From an uncultured Pelagibacteraceae bacterium (GTDB lineage Bacteria > Pseudomonadota > Alphaproteobacteria > Pelagibacterales > Pelagibacteraceae), in NCBI GenBank assembly GCA_902517865.1, contig CABYDT010000001.1:1-64000 (forward strand): a DNA stretch of 64,000 bases. The letters are read 5' to 3'. Below are positions 50,084 to 59,406 of this stretch, piece by piece. The position numbers were made by a program, and so were the translations under genes. Under the pieces are notes generated by a model. That model searched no databases. It was not told where the DNA came from and saw nothing but the letters and a program-made list of their open reading frames with translations. How positions within the stretch are numbered: the first letter of the stretch is position 1; each line of letters begins with the position of its first letter.

Positions 50084-50576
50084 GATAACCTCCATTATTA
50101 AAGTGGTCTAAAAAATATTTTCCTATTAAAATTGCATCTGCTTTATTCGCATCTTTTTTCCTTGAGATTTCATTAGAAAATTTTGGGAATAATTCTATCG
50201 CTTTTGTCCTACTTGCGTCTTTTTCAGATCCAATTAAATTAAAATGTTTCTTCCATTTAGCTGGGCTAACAAAATATATGGGTATCTCAAGAGTAGAGAA
50301 TATACCTTTAATCACACCAAACGATTGGCCAAAATTAAACATGCTAGTTACACCTTGACCTGGCATCGCACTAACTCTCTCGATAATGACGCTAATTTCG
50401 TCCTTTTGGTCCTCAATTGTTTGTTTTACAATTTTTGACAGTTGAGCGGCATTAATTTGTTTCTTATTTTTTTTTCCATCCGTCATAGTTGGTACATCAA
50501 ATATTTTGGACAGTTTTCTATCTATATAGACACTACAAGCACCATTTACCCCGGGATCTATAGCAAAAAGTATCAA
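50076..50576 (-). CDS. ruvC: RuvC-like Holliday junction resolvase, phage type
   Basis: A 166-aa RNase-H-fold nuclease. Acidic residues D7 (FAIDPGVNGA), E66 (VIIERVSAMPGQGVTS) and D142/D147 (KKDANKADAIL) fit a resolvase. VDAAAL-like INAAQLSKIV, SMFNFGQSFGVIKGI, SPAKWKKHFNLIGSEKDASRTKAIELFP are characteristic of the form common in phages and some alphaproteobacteria, not of the E. coli-like RuvC. It lies between yebC and ybgC, where ruvC-ruvA-ruvB normally stand; ruvA and ruvB are not here. Confidence 0.85.
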   Translation of the reverse strand: MILFAIDPGVNGACSVYIDRKLSKIFDVPTMTDGKKNKKQINAAQLSKIVKQTIEDQKDEISVIIERVSAMPGQGVTSMFNFGQSFGVIKGIFSTLEIPIYFVSPAKWKKHFNLIGSEKDASRTKAIELFPKFSNEISRKKDANKADAILIGKYFLDHFNNGGYHG

Positions 50577-50577
50577 G

Positions 50578-51321
50578 TTAAATTTCCATCATTAATTTTT
50601 TATCTATTTTCGCGTTAGAATATACATTTTGAACATCATCATCATCTTCAAGTTGACTATTAAAATTGTCTACAATTGTAAATGCTTCTTTATTTTCAAT
50701 GTTAACATAATTTTTAGCCTTCCAAATTAAGTCAGAAAATTCTAATTCTTTAATTCTACTCTCAACCACTTCACGTACTTTGTTATAATTTTCAATCGTT
50801 GTAGTAATTTCGTAACAATCTTCTATATTTTCAATATTTTCTGCTCCTGAGTCAGCTATTAAATTAAATATTTCTTCTTCTGAACAATAAGTCTTTTTAA
50901 CTTTGATTAAACCACATCTCTCGAATTGATAAGAAACTGAACCTTCCGATCCTAATGATCCAGAGTTTTTTTCAAAAATCGACCTCACATTTGAAACCGT
51001 CCTATTTTTGTTATCTGTAAGAGCTTCAACAATAAATGCCACTCCTTCAGGACCAAAGCCCTCATACTGAACTTTGTCAAACGATTGTCCATCTTGAGCC
51101 TGTGACTTTTTAATTGCTCTTTCAATATTATCTTTGGGCATGTTTGCACTTCTTGCTGCTTGCACAGCTGATCTAAGTCTAGGATTCATTAAAGGATCCG
51201 GCAAACCCATTTTTGCAGAAACGGTTATTTCTCTACTTAATTTAGAAAACAATTTTGATCTTATTTTGTCTGCTTTTCCTTTTTTGTGTTTAATACCTGC
51301 CCAATGTGAATGTCCAGCCAT
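50578..51321 (-). CDS. yebC: YebC/PmpR-family protein
   Basis: A 247-aa protein of the TACO1/YebC family. GHSHWAGIKHKKGKADKIRSKLFSKLSREITVSAKMG and NPRLRSAVQAARSANMPKDNIERAIKK are diagnostic. Long called a transcription regulator; recent work on relatives points to helping ribosomes through polyproline stretches, which would overlap with EF-P (59407). Gap of 1 nt to ruvC. Confidence 0.96.
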   Translation of the reverse strand: MAGHSHWAGIKHKKGKADKIRSKLFSKLSREITVSAKMGLPDPLMNPRLRSAVQAARSANMPKDNIERAIKKSQAQDGQSFDKVQYEGFGPEGVAFIVEALTDNKNRTVSNVRSIFEKNSGSLGSEGSVSYQFERCGLIKVKKTYCSEEEIFNLIADSGAENIENIEDCYEITTTIENYNKVREVVESRIKELEFSDLIWKAKNYVNIENKEAFTIVDNFNSQLEDDDDVQNVYSNAKIDKKLMMEI

Positions 51322-51323
51322 AA

Positions 51324-52124
51324 CTAACTTTTGTATTTTAAGTTCCCACCAATTAATATTGGATAAATATTTTTTGCAAGTCCAGTATCATTATTACCTT
51401 CAACGATTATTCCGGAAATAGTTGGTGCTTCCATAGCTGGAACTAAACGATCTGTTTTTTTTTTAAAGAATCTTAAGATAGCGTTTTCTTTTTTCATTCC
51501 AATTACAGAATTATAATCGCCACACATTCCTGCATCAGTTTGAAAAGCTGTACCCTTGTCCAAAATTCTATAATCTAAAGTCGGTGTGTGTGTATGGGTT
51601 CCTACAACAAGAGTCGCCTTACCATCCAATAAATGTCCCATTGCTTGTTTCTCACTTGTTAACTCTGCATGAAAATCAATTAATAGAAAGTCTACATGTG
51701 TTTTAAGTTTAATTTCGGAGATTTTTTTTTCTATTATTTCAAAGACGTTATTACATTTTTTCATATGAATATTTCCCATAATGTTCATAACTCCAACTTT
51801 TGCATTTTTTTTACTGTATATTTCAAAACCACTTCCAGGAGTTCCATCTTCAAAGTTGAATGGCCTCAAAAGCCTTTTTTCCATAATTATATAATTAAGA
51901 ATTTCTTTTTGATCCCAAATATGGTTTCCCGATGTAATTACATCAACTCCACACTTAAACAATTCATCACATATGGATGGTGTAATACCGTAACCGCCTG
52001 CAGAATTTTCTCCATTTGCAATAACAAAATCAATTTTGTGATTTGATATAATTTTTGGTAACTTTTCAATTACTGCAATTCTTCCTGCTCTACCAACAAT
52101 ATCTCCCAAAAATAAAAAATTCAT
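51324..52124 (-). CDS. YmdB-family metallophosphoesterase
   Basis: A 266-aa binuclear metal phosphodiesterase of the TIGR00282 group. NFLFLGDIVGRAGRIAV, IANGENSAGGYGIT, GVDVITSGNHIWDQKE, DFHAELTSEKQAMG and VVGTHTHTPTLD supply the metal ligands in order. Bacillus YmdB hydrolyses 2',3'- and 3',5'-cyclic nucleotides. Overlaps ygfA by one base and leads into yebC. Confidence 0.92.
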   Translation of the reverse strand: MNFLFLGDIVGRAGRIAVIEKLPKIISNHKIDFVIANGENSAGGYGITPSICDELFKCGVDVITSGNHIWDQKEILNYIIMEKRLLRPFNFEDGTPGSGFEIYSKKNAKVGVMNIMGNIHMKKCNNVFEIIEKKISEIKLKTHVDFLLIDFHAELTSEKQAMGHLLDGKATLVVGTHTHTPTLDYRILDKGTAFQTDAGMCGDYNSVIGMKKENAILRFFKKKTDRLVPAMEAPTISGIIVEGNNDTGLAKNIYPILIGGNLKYKS

Positions 52125-52675
52125 TAATAAAGTAATTCTCCTTCAGTTAATACGTAATCTAATTTTTTATCGTATTTATTAGTCGGTACACATTTGGTTT
52201 TTTGAAAACTAAAACCTAAACCAATTGACAAAATATTTTTTTTTTTAGACTCATAAAGATATTTGTCATAATAGCCACCACCATAACCAAGCCTATTTTT
52301 ATTTTTGTCAAATGCAAGTAGTGGAACAATCAATATATCAGGCTCTAAACTAACATGATTAGAATGAGGTTCTGGAATTCCAAATTTACCTAAACATAAT
52401 GGCTGCGTTCTATCCCATTTTCTGAATATCATTTTACCATTATTTTTTTTTAGACTTGGTAGCATTATATTACAATTAAGATATGTATTGGCTATTACTG
52501 AAAATATATTTATCTCACATTTAATAGGATAATAAATACCTAATCTTTTTTTATTTTTTTTTTTTATAATCTTTCTGATTTTCGAAAGCATAAAATCAAT
52601 TTGTTTTTTGTTAAGATCAAAATAATTTTTTTTTCTTAAAGAAAAATATTTTTCGCGTAGTAAGGATTTCATCAA
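52124..52675 (-). CDS. ygfA: 5-formyltetrahydrofolate cyclo-ligase
   Basis: A 183-aa MTHFS-family enzyme salvaging 5-formyl-THF to methenyl-THF. The ATP/Mg site RLGYGGGYYDKYL is clear (about 132-144), with YYPIKCEIN and DILIVPLLAFDKN before it. It abuts zapA; zapA-ygfA adjacency is conserved in proteobacteria. The 6S RNA often found between them is not present, as there is no space. Confidence 0.93.
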   Translation of the reverse strand: MMKSLLREKYFSLRKKNYFDLNKKQIDFMLSKIRKIIKKKNKKRLGIYYPIKCEINIFSVIANTYLNCNIMLPSLKKNNGKMIFRKWDRTQPLCLGKFGIPEPHSNHVSLEPDILIVPLLAFDKNKNRLGYGGGYYDKYLYESKKKNILSIGLGFSFQKTKCVPTNKYDKKLDYVLTEGELLY

Positions 52676-53104
52676 TTAAGAAGCTTTTGTTATAAAAGCA
52701 TTAATTGAGTTATTTACTTTATTGATAATTTCTGTGTAATTTTTTTCATTATTTTCAATTGAAGCTTTTAATTCACTTAACTCATTATCTAGTTTTCGTA
52801 CTTCTAAATCACGGTTTTCTTTATACGTTATAGACAAATCTTTTATTTCCTTAAATTTTTTTTCGAGTTCATTATTATGATCTTTTAATTTTTTCAAAGT
52901 AGATTTTACAGTTAATAATTCATCCATAATTTGAATTGTCGTTATTAAAAGTAGCTTTGCTTCACCTAAATTACCAAGATCAGATTTTAATTTATTAAAT
53001 TTTTCATTAAGTTGATTTGTTAATTTTTCTAGATCTTCCTCTTGCCCATCTTCACAAGCCAAAAGGTAGTCTCTACCATTAAATTTAATATTTACGTTTA
53101 CCAT
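52676..53104 (-). CDS. zapA: Cell division protein ZapA
   Basis: A 142-aa protein with the ZapA head VNVNIKFNGRDYLLACEDGQEEDLEKLTNQLNEKFN, then EAKLLLITTIQIMDELL and a long coiled coil (about 65-130). ZapA bundles FtsZ filaments. It overlaps by 7 nt the repaired end of the coiled-coil gene upstream. Confidence 0.9.
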   Translation of the reverse strand: MVNVNIKFNGRDYLLACEDGQEEDLEKLTNQLNEKFNKLKSDLGNLGEAKLLLITTIQIMDELLTVKSTLKKLKDHNNELEKKFKEIKDLSITYKENRDLEVRKLDNELSELKASIENNEKNYTEIINKVNNSINAFITKAS

Positions 53105-53536
53105 TCGTCCTTTTCAAATAAATTTTCTGTTTCTTGGTTAAGTTCATCCAACTTCTCAGACACTTTTTTTTTGCTTATTTTCACTTTCTAAAACTTTATA
53201 TCTGGACACCTCTAATTCTTCCTCCATAATAGCAATGTCTTTTTTTAATTTATTATTTTCATCCTCAATTGCGATAATCTTATCTTTCAAATCTTCATTG
53301 GAGGAAGCTGAAAGATTTTTACCTTGAAGTTCTGAGAGTTGATTAATTAAGGATTTGTTTTCATCTTCAAGTGTGGATAACTTTTCCATAAGCTGTTTTT
53401 TTTCATTTTCTAGCTCTCCTTTGACGCTTTCTAAATCAACAATTTTCTTTTTAGAATTAGCAACTAAATCAGTAAACAAATCTAGTTTTGAGAGAGTTTG
53501 TAATAATTCAAGCTCTTTTGTTTTAATATTATCCAT
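53098..53536 (-). CDS. Coiled-coil protein upstream of zapA, split by a poly-A shift
   Basis: As read, the frame stops at 53156 (126 aa, ending NKQKKSV). It is Glu/Lys-rich with heptad-like Leu spacing throughout, so a long coiled coil. Deleting one A from the nine-A run (plus-strand T at 53164-53172) extends it by about 19 residues, VSEKLDELNQETENLFEKDEW, keeping the heptads and ending inside the zapA start as is usual for this operon. Small coiled-coil genes next to zapA occur in other alphaproteobacteria; function is unknown but probably in division. Confidence 0.6.
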
Positions 53537-53583
53537 ACTATATAAATTTTAGTATTTATATTTATACAGCAAAGTAATATTAA

Positions 53584-53604
53584 TTTCGACAACGAAAGTC
53601 GAAA
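53584..53604. promoter_or_regulatory. Inverted repeat before tkt, possible operator
   Basis: TTTCGAC-AACGAAA-GTCGAAA is a perfect 7+7 bp inverted repeat ending 7 nt before the tkt ATG. It contains two CGAAA direct repeats and stands out in AT-rich DNA. It could bind a dimeric regulator of the tkt-gap-pgk-fba operon or fold as a hairpin near the ribosome site. The regulator is unknown. Confidence 0.4.
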
Positions 53605-53611
53605 AGATTTA

Positions 53612-55555
53612 ATGTCAAAAGTAAAACATTCTGAACTAGCAAATGCGATTAGATTTTTATCCATTGATGCCGTACAACAGGCTAATTCAGGGCACCCGGG
53701 TATGCCTATGGGTATGGCAGACATTTGCACTGTTCTTTTTAAAAACTTTTTAAGATTTGATCCAGACAACCCAGGGTGGATTAATAGAGATAGATTTATT
53801 ATATCAAATGGTCATGGTTCAATGTTGTTATACTCGCTTTTATATTTGACCGGCTACAAAAGTATTAAATTAGAAGATATTAAAAATTTTAGACAATTAA
53901 ATTCTATTTGCGCAGGACACCCAGAATATGAAAAAAACTCTGGCATTGAAACGACAACTGGTCCGCTTGGACAAGGAATTGCTAATTCAGTTGGCTTTGC
54001 AATAGCTGAGGAAATTTTAAAAAGCAAGTTTGGTAAATCTAAAGTAAATCATAAAACATACGTTACTGTAGGCGATGGATGTCTCATGGAGGGTATTAGC
54101 CATGAAGCCTTAAGTCTTGCTGGACACCTTAAGTTAAAAAATCTAATTCTCTTATTTGATAATAATTCTATTTCAATTGATGGACCAACTAATCTCACAG
54201 TTTCTGATAACTTTAGAAAAAGATTCGAAAGTTATAATTGGGACTATATTGAAATAAATGGTCACAATGAGAAAGAGGTTTTTAAAGCTTTGAAAAAAGC
54301 ACAAAAAGCAAAAAGACCCACGGCTATATCGTGCAAAACAATTATTGGTTTCGGATCGCCAAATAAAGCTAAAACTTCTGATTCTCATGGCAGTCCTCTT
54401 GGAGAAGAAGAGGTAAATCTTGTTCGAAAAAAACTTAAATGGCCTTATAAACCTTTTGAAATACCTGAACATATACTTTTAGAATGGAGAAAAATAGGTA
54501 CAAGATTTAAAAAAGAGTCACAAAAAAACGATTTAGCAAAAGAAATTAAAAAATATAATTATGATTTAAATGAGATAATATTAAAGGCTAAAAATGATAT
54601 TTTTAAAAATAACGAAGCAATGGCAACACGTAAATCATCTGAAAAAATATTATCACACTTGGTGGAAAAGAATAAATTTTTAATTGGTGGTTCAGCAGAT
54701 TTATCAGGATCAAACAATACTAAAATTAAATCTCATAAAATTATTAAGGCAAATGATTTTAAAGGAAATTATATACACTATGGAGTAAGAGAGCACGCTA
54801 TGTGTGCAGTTATGAATGGTATAGCATTGCACAGCAATCTCAAACCATATGGTGGTACTTTTTTGATTTTTAGTGATTATTGTAAGCCTGCAATAAGATT
54901 AGCTGCATTAATGAAAATTGGTGTAATATTTGTTTTAAGCCATGACTCCATAGGTTTAGGGGAAGACGGTCCAACGCATCAACCGGTTGAACAATTATCA
55001 GGTCTTCGATCTATTCCAAATCTAAATGTATTTAGACCTGCAGACACAACCGAAGTCGCAGAATGTTGGCAGATAGCATTGCAAAATAATCAAACACCAA
55101 GTGTAATTGCCCTTACAAGACAAAAAGTTAGTCCAATTAGAAAACAATTCACTAAGCAGAATTATTGTGAAAACGGTGCTTATGAAATTATGAGAACAGG
55201 AAATGATATTAAATGTACAATCTTAGCTTCTGGATCCGAGGTGGGCTTGGCAATAGAAGTAGGACATAAATTAGCCACAAGAAATATATATTCAAAAATA
55301 ATATCTGTGCCTTGCTTAGATATTTTCGAAAAAAATTCTGAAGAAACAAAATCTAAAATTTTAGACGAGACAAATATAATTTTTTCAATTGAAGCTGCCA
55401 AAACAGATAGCTGGGGCAAATACGTCGGAAAAAAAGGAAAATCATTTGGGGTTGATGATTTTGGCAAAAGTGCTCCATATAAAGAAATATTCAATGATTT
55501 TAATTTAAAAGCAGATGAAATATCTAATTCGATTAGCGGGATAATAAATGATTAA
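53612..55555 (+). CDS. tkt: Transketolase
   Basis: A 647-aa thiamine-diphosphate enzyme of the pentose phosphate and Calvin pathways. [63 protein letters not shown] with DNN for ThDP, and [19 protein letters not shown] are all present. First gene of tkt-gap-pgk-fba-thiE; overlaps gap by 8 nt. No good ribosome site. Confidence 0.97.
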   Translation: MSKVKHSELANAIRFLSIDAVQQANSGHPGMPMGMADICTVLFKNFLRFDPDNPGWINRDRFIISNGHGSMLLYSLLYLTGYKSIKLEDIKNFRQLNSICAGHPEYEKNSGIETTTGPLGQGIANSVGFAIAEEILKSKFGKSKVNHKTYVTVGDGCLMEGISHEALSLAGHLKLKNLILLFDNNSISIDGPTNLTVSDNFRKRFESYNWDYIEINGHNEKEVFKALKKAQKAKRPTAISCKTIIGFGSPNKAKTSDSHGSPLGEEEVNLVRKKLKWPYKPFEIPEHILLEWRKIGTRFKKESQKNDLAKEIKKYNYDLNEIILKAKNDIFKNNEAMATRKSSEKILSHLVEKNKFLIGGSADLSGSNNTKIKSHKIIKANDFKGNYIHYGVREHAMCAVMNGIALHSNLKPYGGTFLIFSDYCKPAIRLAALMKIGVIFVLSHDSIGLGEDGPTHQPVEQLSGLRSIPNLNVFRPADTTEVAECWQIALQNNQTPSVIALTRQKVSPIRKQFTKQNYCENGAYEIMRTGNDIKCTILASGSEVGLAIEVGHKLATRNIYSKIISVPCLDIFEKNSEETKSKILDETNIIFSIEAAKTDSWGKYVGKKGKSFGVDDFGKSAPYKEIFNDFNLKADEISNSISGIIND

Positions 55556-56558
55556 AGTAGCCATAAATGGTTTTGGAAGAATTGGCAGAATGGTATTAAG
55601 ATCTATTTACGAAAATAAATTTAACAAAAAAATAAAAGTAGTTGCAATTAATAATAAGGCATCTGCTGATATAAGTGCATTTCTATTGCAGAAAGACTCA
55701 ATTCACGGTGACTTTAAATTAAAAGTAAAAAATAATAGAGATACACTATTCATAAATAAAGATAAAATTGCTTTATCGAGTAAGTTGGAACCTAAAGAAT
55801 GTCCATGGAAAAAACATAAAATTGATATTGTTTTTGAGTGTTCTGGAAAATTTAATACAAAATCACAAGCTAGCGGACACATAAAGGCAGGTGCAAAAAA
55901 AGTAATTGTCTCGGCTCCGTGTAAAAATGCAGACAAAACAGTGGTATTTGGAATTAATCACAAAAAAATTACTAAAAAAGATAAAGTTGTTTCAGTAGCA
56001 TCCTGCACCACAAATTGTTTGGCTCCAGTAGTTTCTGTTCTAAATGAAAATTTTGGGATTGAGAAAGGTTTTATGACAACTGTACATGCTTATACCAGCG
56101 ACCAAAGATTATTAGATAATTCTCACAAAGATCTAAGAAGGGCTAGAAGTGCCCCAAATTCTATCGTCCCAGCTTCAACAGGAGCTGCAAAATCATTAAG
56201 AATGATAATTCCAGAAATTGGAAATAAGATTGATGGAATATCTTTAAGAGTACCGGTGCCAAATGTGTCATTGGTTCAATTAAATTTTATAACAAAGAAA
56301 ATAATCACTGAAAAAATATTAAATAACTCATTTATTAAAGCAAGCAATTCAAACCTTAAAAATATTATGGGTGTAGAAACAATGCCATTAGTATCCTCAG
56401 ATTTTAATCATGATACGAAATCATCAATTATAGATCTCGGTCTTACAAAAGTTTTGGGTGGCAGATACGGAACTGTTTTTTCTTGGTATGACAACGAATG
56501 GGGATTTGCTAATAGAATGAATGATTTAGCAATTTTTATGAAAAAGACCTTAAAATGA
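55548..56558 (+). CDS. gap: Glyceraldehyde-3-phosphate dehydrogenase
   Basis: A 336-aa enzyme. Rossmann [13 protein letters not shown], active-site Cys in [48 protein letters not shown] and the C-terminal [12 protein letters not shown]. Position 36 is Asn (VVAINNKAS) where NAD-specific enzymes have Asp (IND), so NADP use is possible. Overlaps pgk by 4 nt. Confidence 0.97.
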   Translation: MIKVAINGFGRIGRMVLRSIYENKFNKKIKVVAINNKASADISAFLLQKDSIHGDFKLKVKNNRDTLFINKDKIALSSKLEPKECPWKKHKIDIVFECSGKFNTKSQASGHIKAGAKKVIVSAPCKNADKTVVFGINHKKITKKDKVVSVASCTTNCLAPVVSVLNENFGIEKGFMTTVHAYTSDQRLLDNSHKDLRRARSAPNSIVPASTGAAKSLRMIIPEIGNKIDGISLRVPVPNVSLVQLNFITKKIITEKILNNSFIKASNSNLKNIMGVETMPLVSSDFNHDTKSSIIDLGLTKVLGGRYGTVFSWYDNEWGFANRMNDLAIFMKKTLK

Positions 56559-57733
56559 GTCAATACAAAATTCTTGATAAGTATTCTACAAAAAATAAAA
56601 TTATTTTGCTACGTGTAGATTTTAATGTGCCTGTAAATAACAAAAAAATTCAAGACATCACTCGAATAAATAAAATGAGAGAAATTATACATGGTTACAT
56701 TAATAATAATAATAAAGTTGTCCTGTGCTCACATTTAGGAAGGCCAAAAAAAAATATGAAAGATGGCTTGTCATTTCTTCCAATAAAGAGTGAAATTGAG
56801 AAGGCACTAAATAGTGAAATAGATTTTAATGAAGTTGAAAAATTAGAGAAATCAAAAATAAAAAAATCAAAAAAAAAAATTTTTTTACTTGAAAATGTAA
56901 GATTTTATCCTGGAGAGGAAACAAACAATGACGAATTTTCAAAAAAACTAGCAAGCATTGCTGATGTTTACATAAATGAAGCTTTTTCATGTTCACATAG
57001 ATCTCATGCTTCAATTAATGGTGTAACTAAATATATTGATTCCTATGCGGGTGAAACTGTTATTGAAGAAATTAATGCATTAAATAAAATTATAACTCAA
57101 ACTCAAAAACCTGTAGCTTGCTTGATTGGTGGATCAAAAATTTCAACAAAAATTGATTTAATCATCAATTTACTTCCTAAAATGGACTATATGATAATTG
57201 GTGGGGCTATGGCTAATAATTTTTTAAAATATGATAACGTAAATATTGGTAAATCATACTTTGAGCAGGTAGATATTAGTATTGTAAAAAGTATTCATCA
57301 AGTAGCTAATCGATGTAGGTGTAAAATCATTTTGCCGACTGATGTGATTGTATCTCAAAATCAAAATACTAAAGGTACATTAAAAAAATTAAATGAAGTA
57401 AATAATGATGATTGTATTTTTGATATTGGCTATGAAACAATTAAAATAATAGATGAAACATTAAGTAAATGTAAAACTGTTTTGTGGAACGGTCCTTTTG
57501 GATTATTTGAGAATGATAATTTTTCTAATGGTACAGAACAAATTGCAAAATCAGTGGCATATTACACAAAAAAAAATAATTTAATTTCAGTTGCAGGCGG
57601 CGGAGATACATTTGCAGCAATAAAAAAATCAAATTTAATAAGTAATTTTAGTTATATATCAACCGCAGGTGGTGCATTTTTAGAATGGTTAGAAGGTAAA
57701 GTTTTGCCAGGCTTAAAGGTACTTGAAAAATAA
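56555..57733 (+). CDS. pgk: Phosphoglycerate kinase
   Basis: A 392-aa two-domain kinase. LLRVDFNVPVNNKKIQDITRI, CSHLGRPKK, SCSHRSHASINGV, GGSKISTKIDLI and the C-terminal VAGGGDTFAAIK with STAGGAFLEWLEGKVLPGL are signatures. Substrate-level ATP step of glycolysis, or its reverse. 21 nt before fba. Confidence 0.97.
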   Translation: MSQYKILDKYSTKNKIILLRVDFNVPVNNKKIQDITRINKMREIIHGYINNNNKVVLCSHLGRPKKNMKDGLSFLPIKSEIEKALNSEIDFNEVEKLEKSKIKKSKKKIFLLENVRFYPGEETNNDEFSKKLASIADVYINEAFSCSHRSHASINGVTKYIDSYAGETVIEEINALNKIITQTQKPVACLIGGSKISTKIDLIINLLPKMDYMIIGGAMANNFLKYDNVNIGKSYFEQVDISIVKSIHQVANRCRCKIILPTDVIVSQNQNTKGTLKKLNEVNNDDCIFDIGYETIKIIDETLSKCKTVLWNGPFGLFENDNFSNGTEQIAKSVAYYTKKNNLISVAGGGDTFAAIKKSNLISNFSYISTAGGAFLEWLEGKVLPGLKVLEK

Positions 57734-57754
57734 TTTTGTGTTAGAATAATCAAA

Positions 57755-58768
57755 ATGGATATTAAAAAAATTGCAAAACAAATGGTCGCTAAAGGAAAGG
57801 GTATTTTGGCGGCGGATGAAAGTACAGGGACTATGACAAAACGTTTACAATCAGTAAATGTTGAGTCAACTTTAGAAAATAGACTCAATTTTAGAAATAT
57901 ATTGTTCTCCTCTCCTAAAATTTCAGATTATGTAAGTGGTGTCATTTTGTTTGATGAGACTATCAGACAAAAGGTGAATGGCAAGTCCATCTCAGAAATA
58001 TTAAATGAAAGAAATATTTTGCCAGGAATTAAGGTAGATAAAGGTGCAAAAAAACTAGCCCTTTCAAAAGATGAAACAATTACAGAAGGATTAGATGGTC
58101 TTAGAGAAAGATTGAAAGAGTATTACGAATTGGGCGCAAGATTTGCGAAATGGAGGGCTGTCTATAAAATTTCTGAAAAGGATAGTTTGCCAAGTAAAGA
58201 ATCTATAAAAGCTAATTCTCATGCACTTGGAAGATATTCCGCTTTAGTACAAGAAGCTAATATGGTGCCAATAGTTGAGCCAGAGCTTTTAATGGATGGC
58301 AAACACAACATAAATGTATGCAACGATGTGACTTCGATGATACTGGAAGAAACTTTTTACCAGTTAGCAAATAATAATGTGGACGTGGAAGGCATCGTTT
58401 TAAAACCAAACATGATTTTAAATGGAAATGAAAGTAATACAAAAAATAATCCAAGCGAAGTTGCAAAACTTACTTTAAATTGTCTTAAAAAAAATGTTCC
58501 CTCAGGAGTACCAGGAATAGCTTTTTTATCAGGTGGACAATCTGAGTTTGAAGCCACGATGAACCTTAATGAAATAAATAAAGTTAATGACTCGAAATTT
58601 GCTTTTACATTTTCATATGGAAGAGCTTTACAACAAAGCGCACTTAAAACCTGGGCAAAAGATTTAAAAGACACTAAAAGTGTACAACATGCTTTTGAAG
58701 AAAGGGCAAAAATGAACAGCTTAGCAGCCCAAGGTAAGTGGAATAAAGAGCTTGAAAAAGCTGCTTAA
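57755..58768 (+). CDS. fba: Class I fructose-bisphosphate aldolase
   Basis: A 337-aa Schiff-base aldolase, the eukaryote-like class I. GKGILAADESTGTMTKRL is the N-terminal signature; GARFAKWRAV supplies a phosphate/active-site Lys; VEGIVLKPNMILNG holds the Schiff-base Lys (about 216); FLSGGQSEFEA and FSYGRALQQSALKTW complete it. Class I is metal-free, useful in iron- or zinc-poor ocean water. Confidence 0.96.
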   Translation: MDIKKIAKQMVAKGKGILAADESTGTMTKRLQSVNVESTLENRLNFRNILFSSPKISDYVSGVILFDETIRQKVNGKSISEILNERNILPGIKVDKGAKKLALSKDETITEGLDGLRERLKEYYELGARFAKWRAVYKISEKDSLPSKESIKANSHALGRYSALVQEANMVPIVEPELLMDGKHNINVCNDVTSMILEETFYQLANNNVDVEGIVLKPNMILNGNESNTKNNPSEVAKLTLNCLKKNVPSGVPGIAFLSGGQSEFEATMNLNEINKVNDSKFAFTFSYGRALQQSALKTWAKDLKDTKSVQHAFEERAKMNSLAAQGKWNKELEKAA

Positions 58769-58770
58769 AA

Positions 58771-59370
58771 TTGAAAAATATTTATTTAATTACCCCGAAC
58801 AAACTAAATAAAAGATTTTACTATTATCTACCTAAAGTTTTAAGTACGAAAAAAATTAAATTTTTACAGGTCAGAAGCAAAAAGTTATCAAAAGTAAAAT
58901 TATTAAATCATATAAAAAAAATAATTCCAATCGTAAAAAAGTATAAAACAAAATTAATAATTAACGATTATCCTAAATTGGCAAGCACTTTCAGTTGCGG
59001 TTTTCATCTCGGTCAAAATGACCTAAAAAATAAATTAAATAAACAATATTTAGCTAAAAAGAAATTTTTTGGTATCACCTGTCATAATTCTATTGCCCTT
59101 GGAAAAAAAGCCATGAGATATAAGCCTGATTATCTTGCTTTTGGAGCTTTTTTCAAAACTAAAACAAAAAATGTAAAATTTGCTGCAAATCCTGCTTTGA
59201 TAAAAAAAGCTAAAAAAATATTTAAAATTCCAATTGTTGGGATTGGCGGAATTAACGCAAATAATTATAAAATTCTTTTAAAAAATAGAGTAAATTATAT
59301 TGCAGTTTCAGGGTTTATATGGCGCAACAAAAATATGTCTCCAATAGAAGCAATAAAAAAATTTAAATAA
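58771..59370 (+). CDS. thiE: Thiamine-phosphate synthase
   Basis: A 199-aa TIM-barrel enzyme joining HMP-PP to thiazole phosphate. Visible marks are LQVRSKKLS, LIINDYPKLA, GFHLGQNDL, GITCHN, LAFGAFFKTKTK and GIGGINANNYK. Very Lys-rich and somewhat short but with all loops. TTG start 2 nt after fba, so it is the tail gene of the glycolytic operon, whose first enzyme Tkt needs its product. Confidence 0.88.
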   Translation: MKNIYLITPNKLNKRFYYYLPKVLSTKKIKFLQVRSKKLSKVKLLNHIKKIIPIVKKYKTKLIINDYPKLASTFSCGFHLGQNDLKNKLNKQYLAKKKFFGITCHNSIALGKKAMRYKPDYLAFGAFFKTKTKNVKFAANPALIKKAKKIFKIPIVGIGGINANNYKILLKNRVNYIAVSGFIWRNKNMSPIEAIKKFK

Positions 59371-59406
59371 TCTTTCATTAATAAATTAAAAAGTGTATTA
59401 AGCGGT

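Noticed and set aside
52660-52690. 6S RNA between zapA and ygfA
   Set aside because: In many proteobacteria 6S RNA lies here, but the two genes abut with no intervening DNA.
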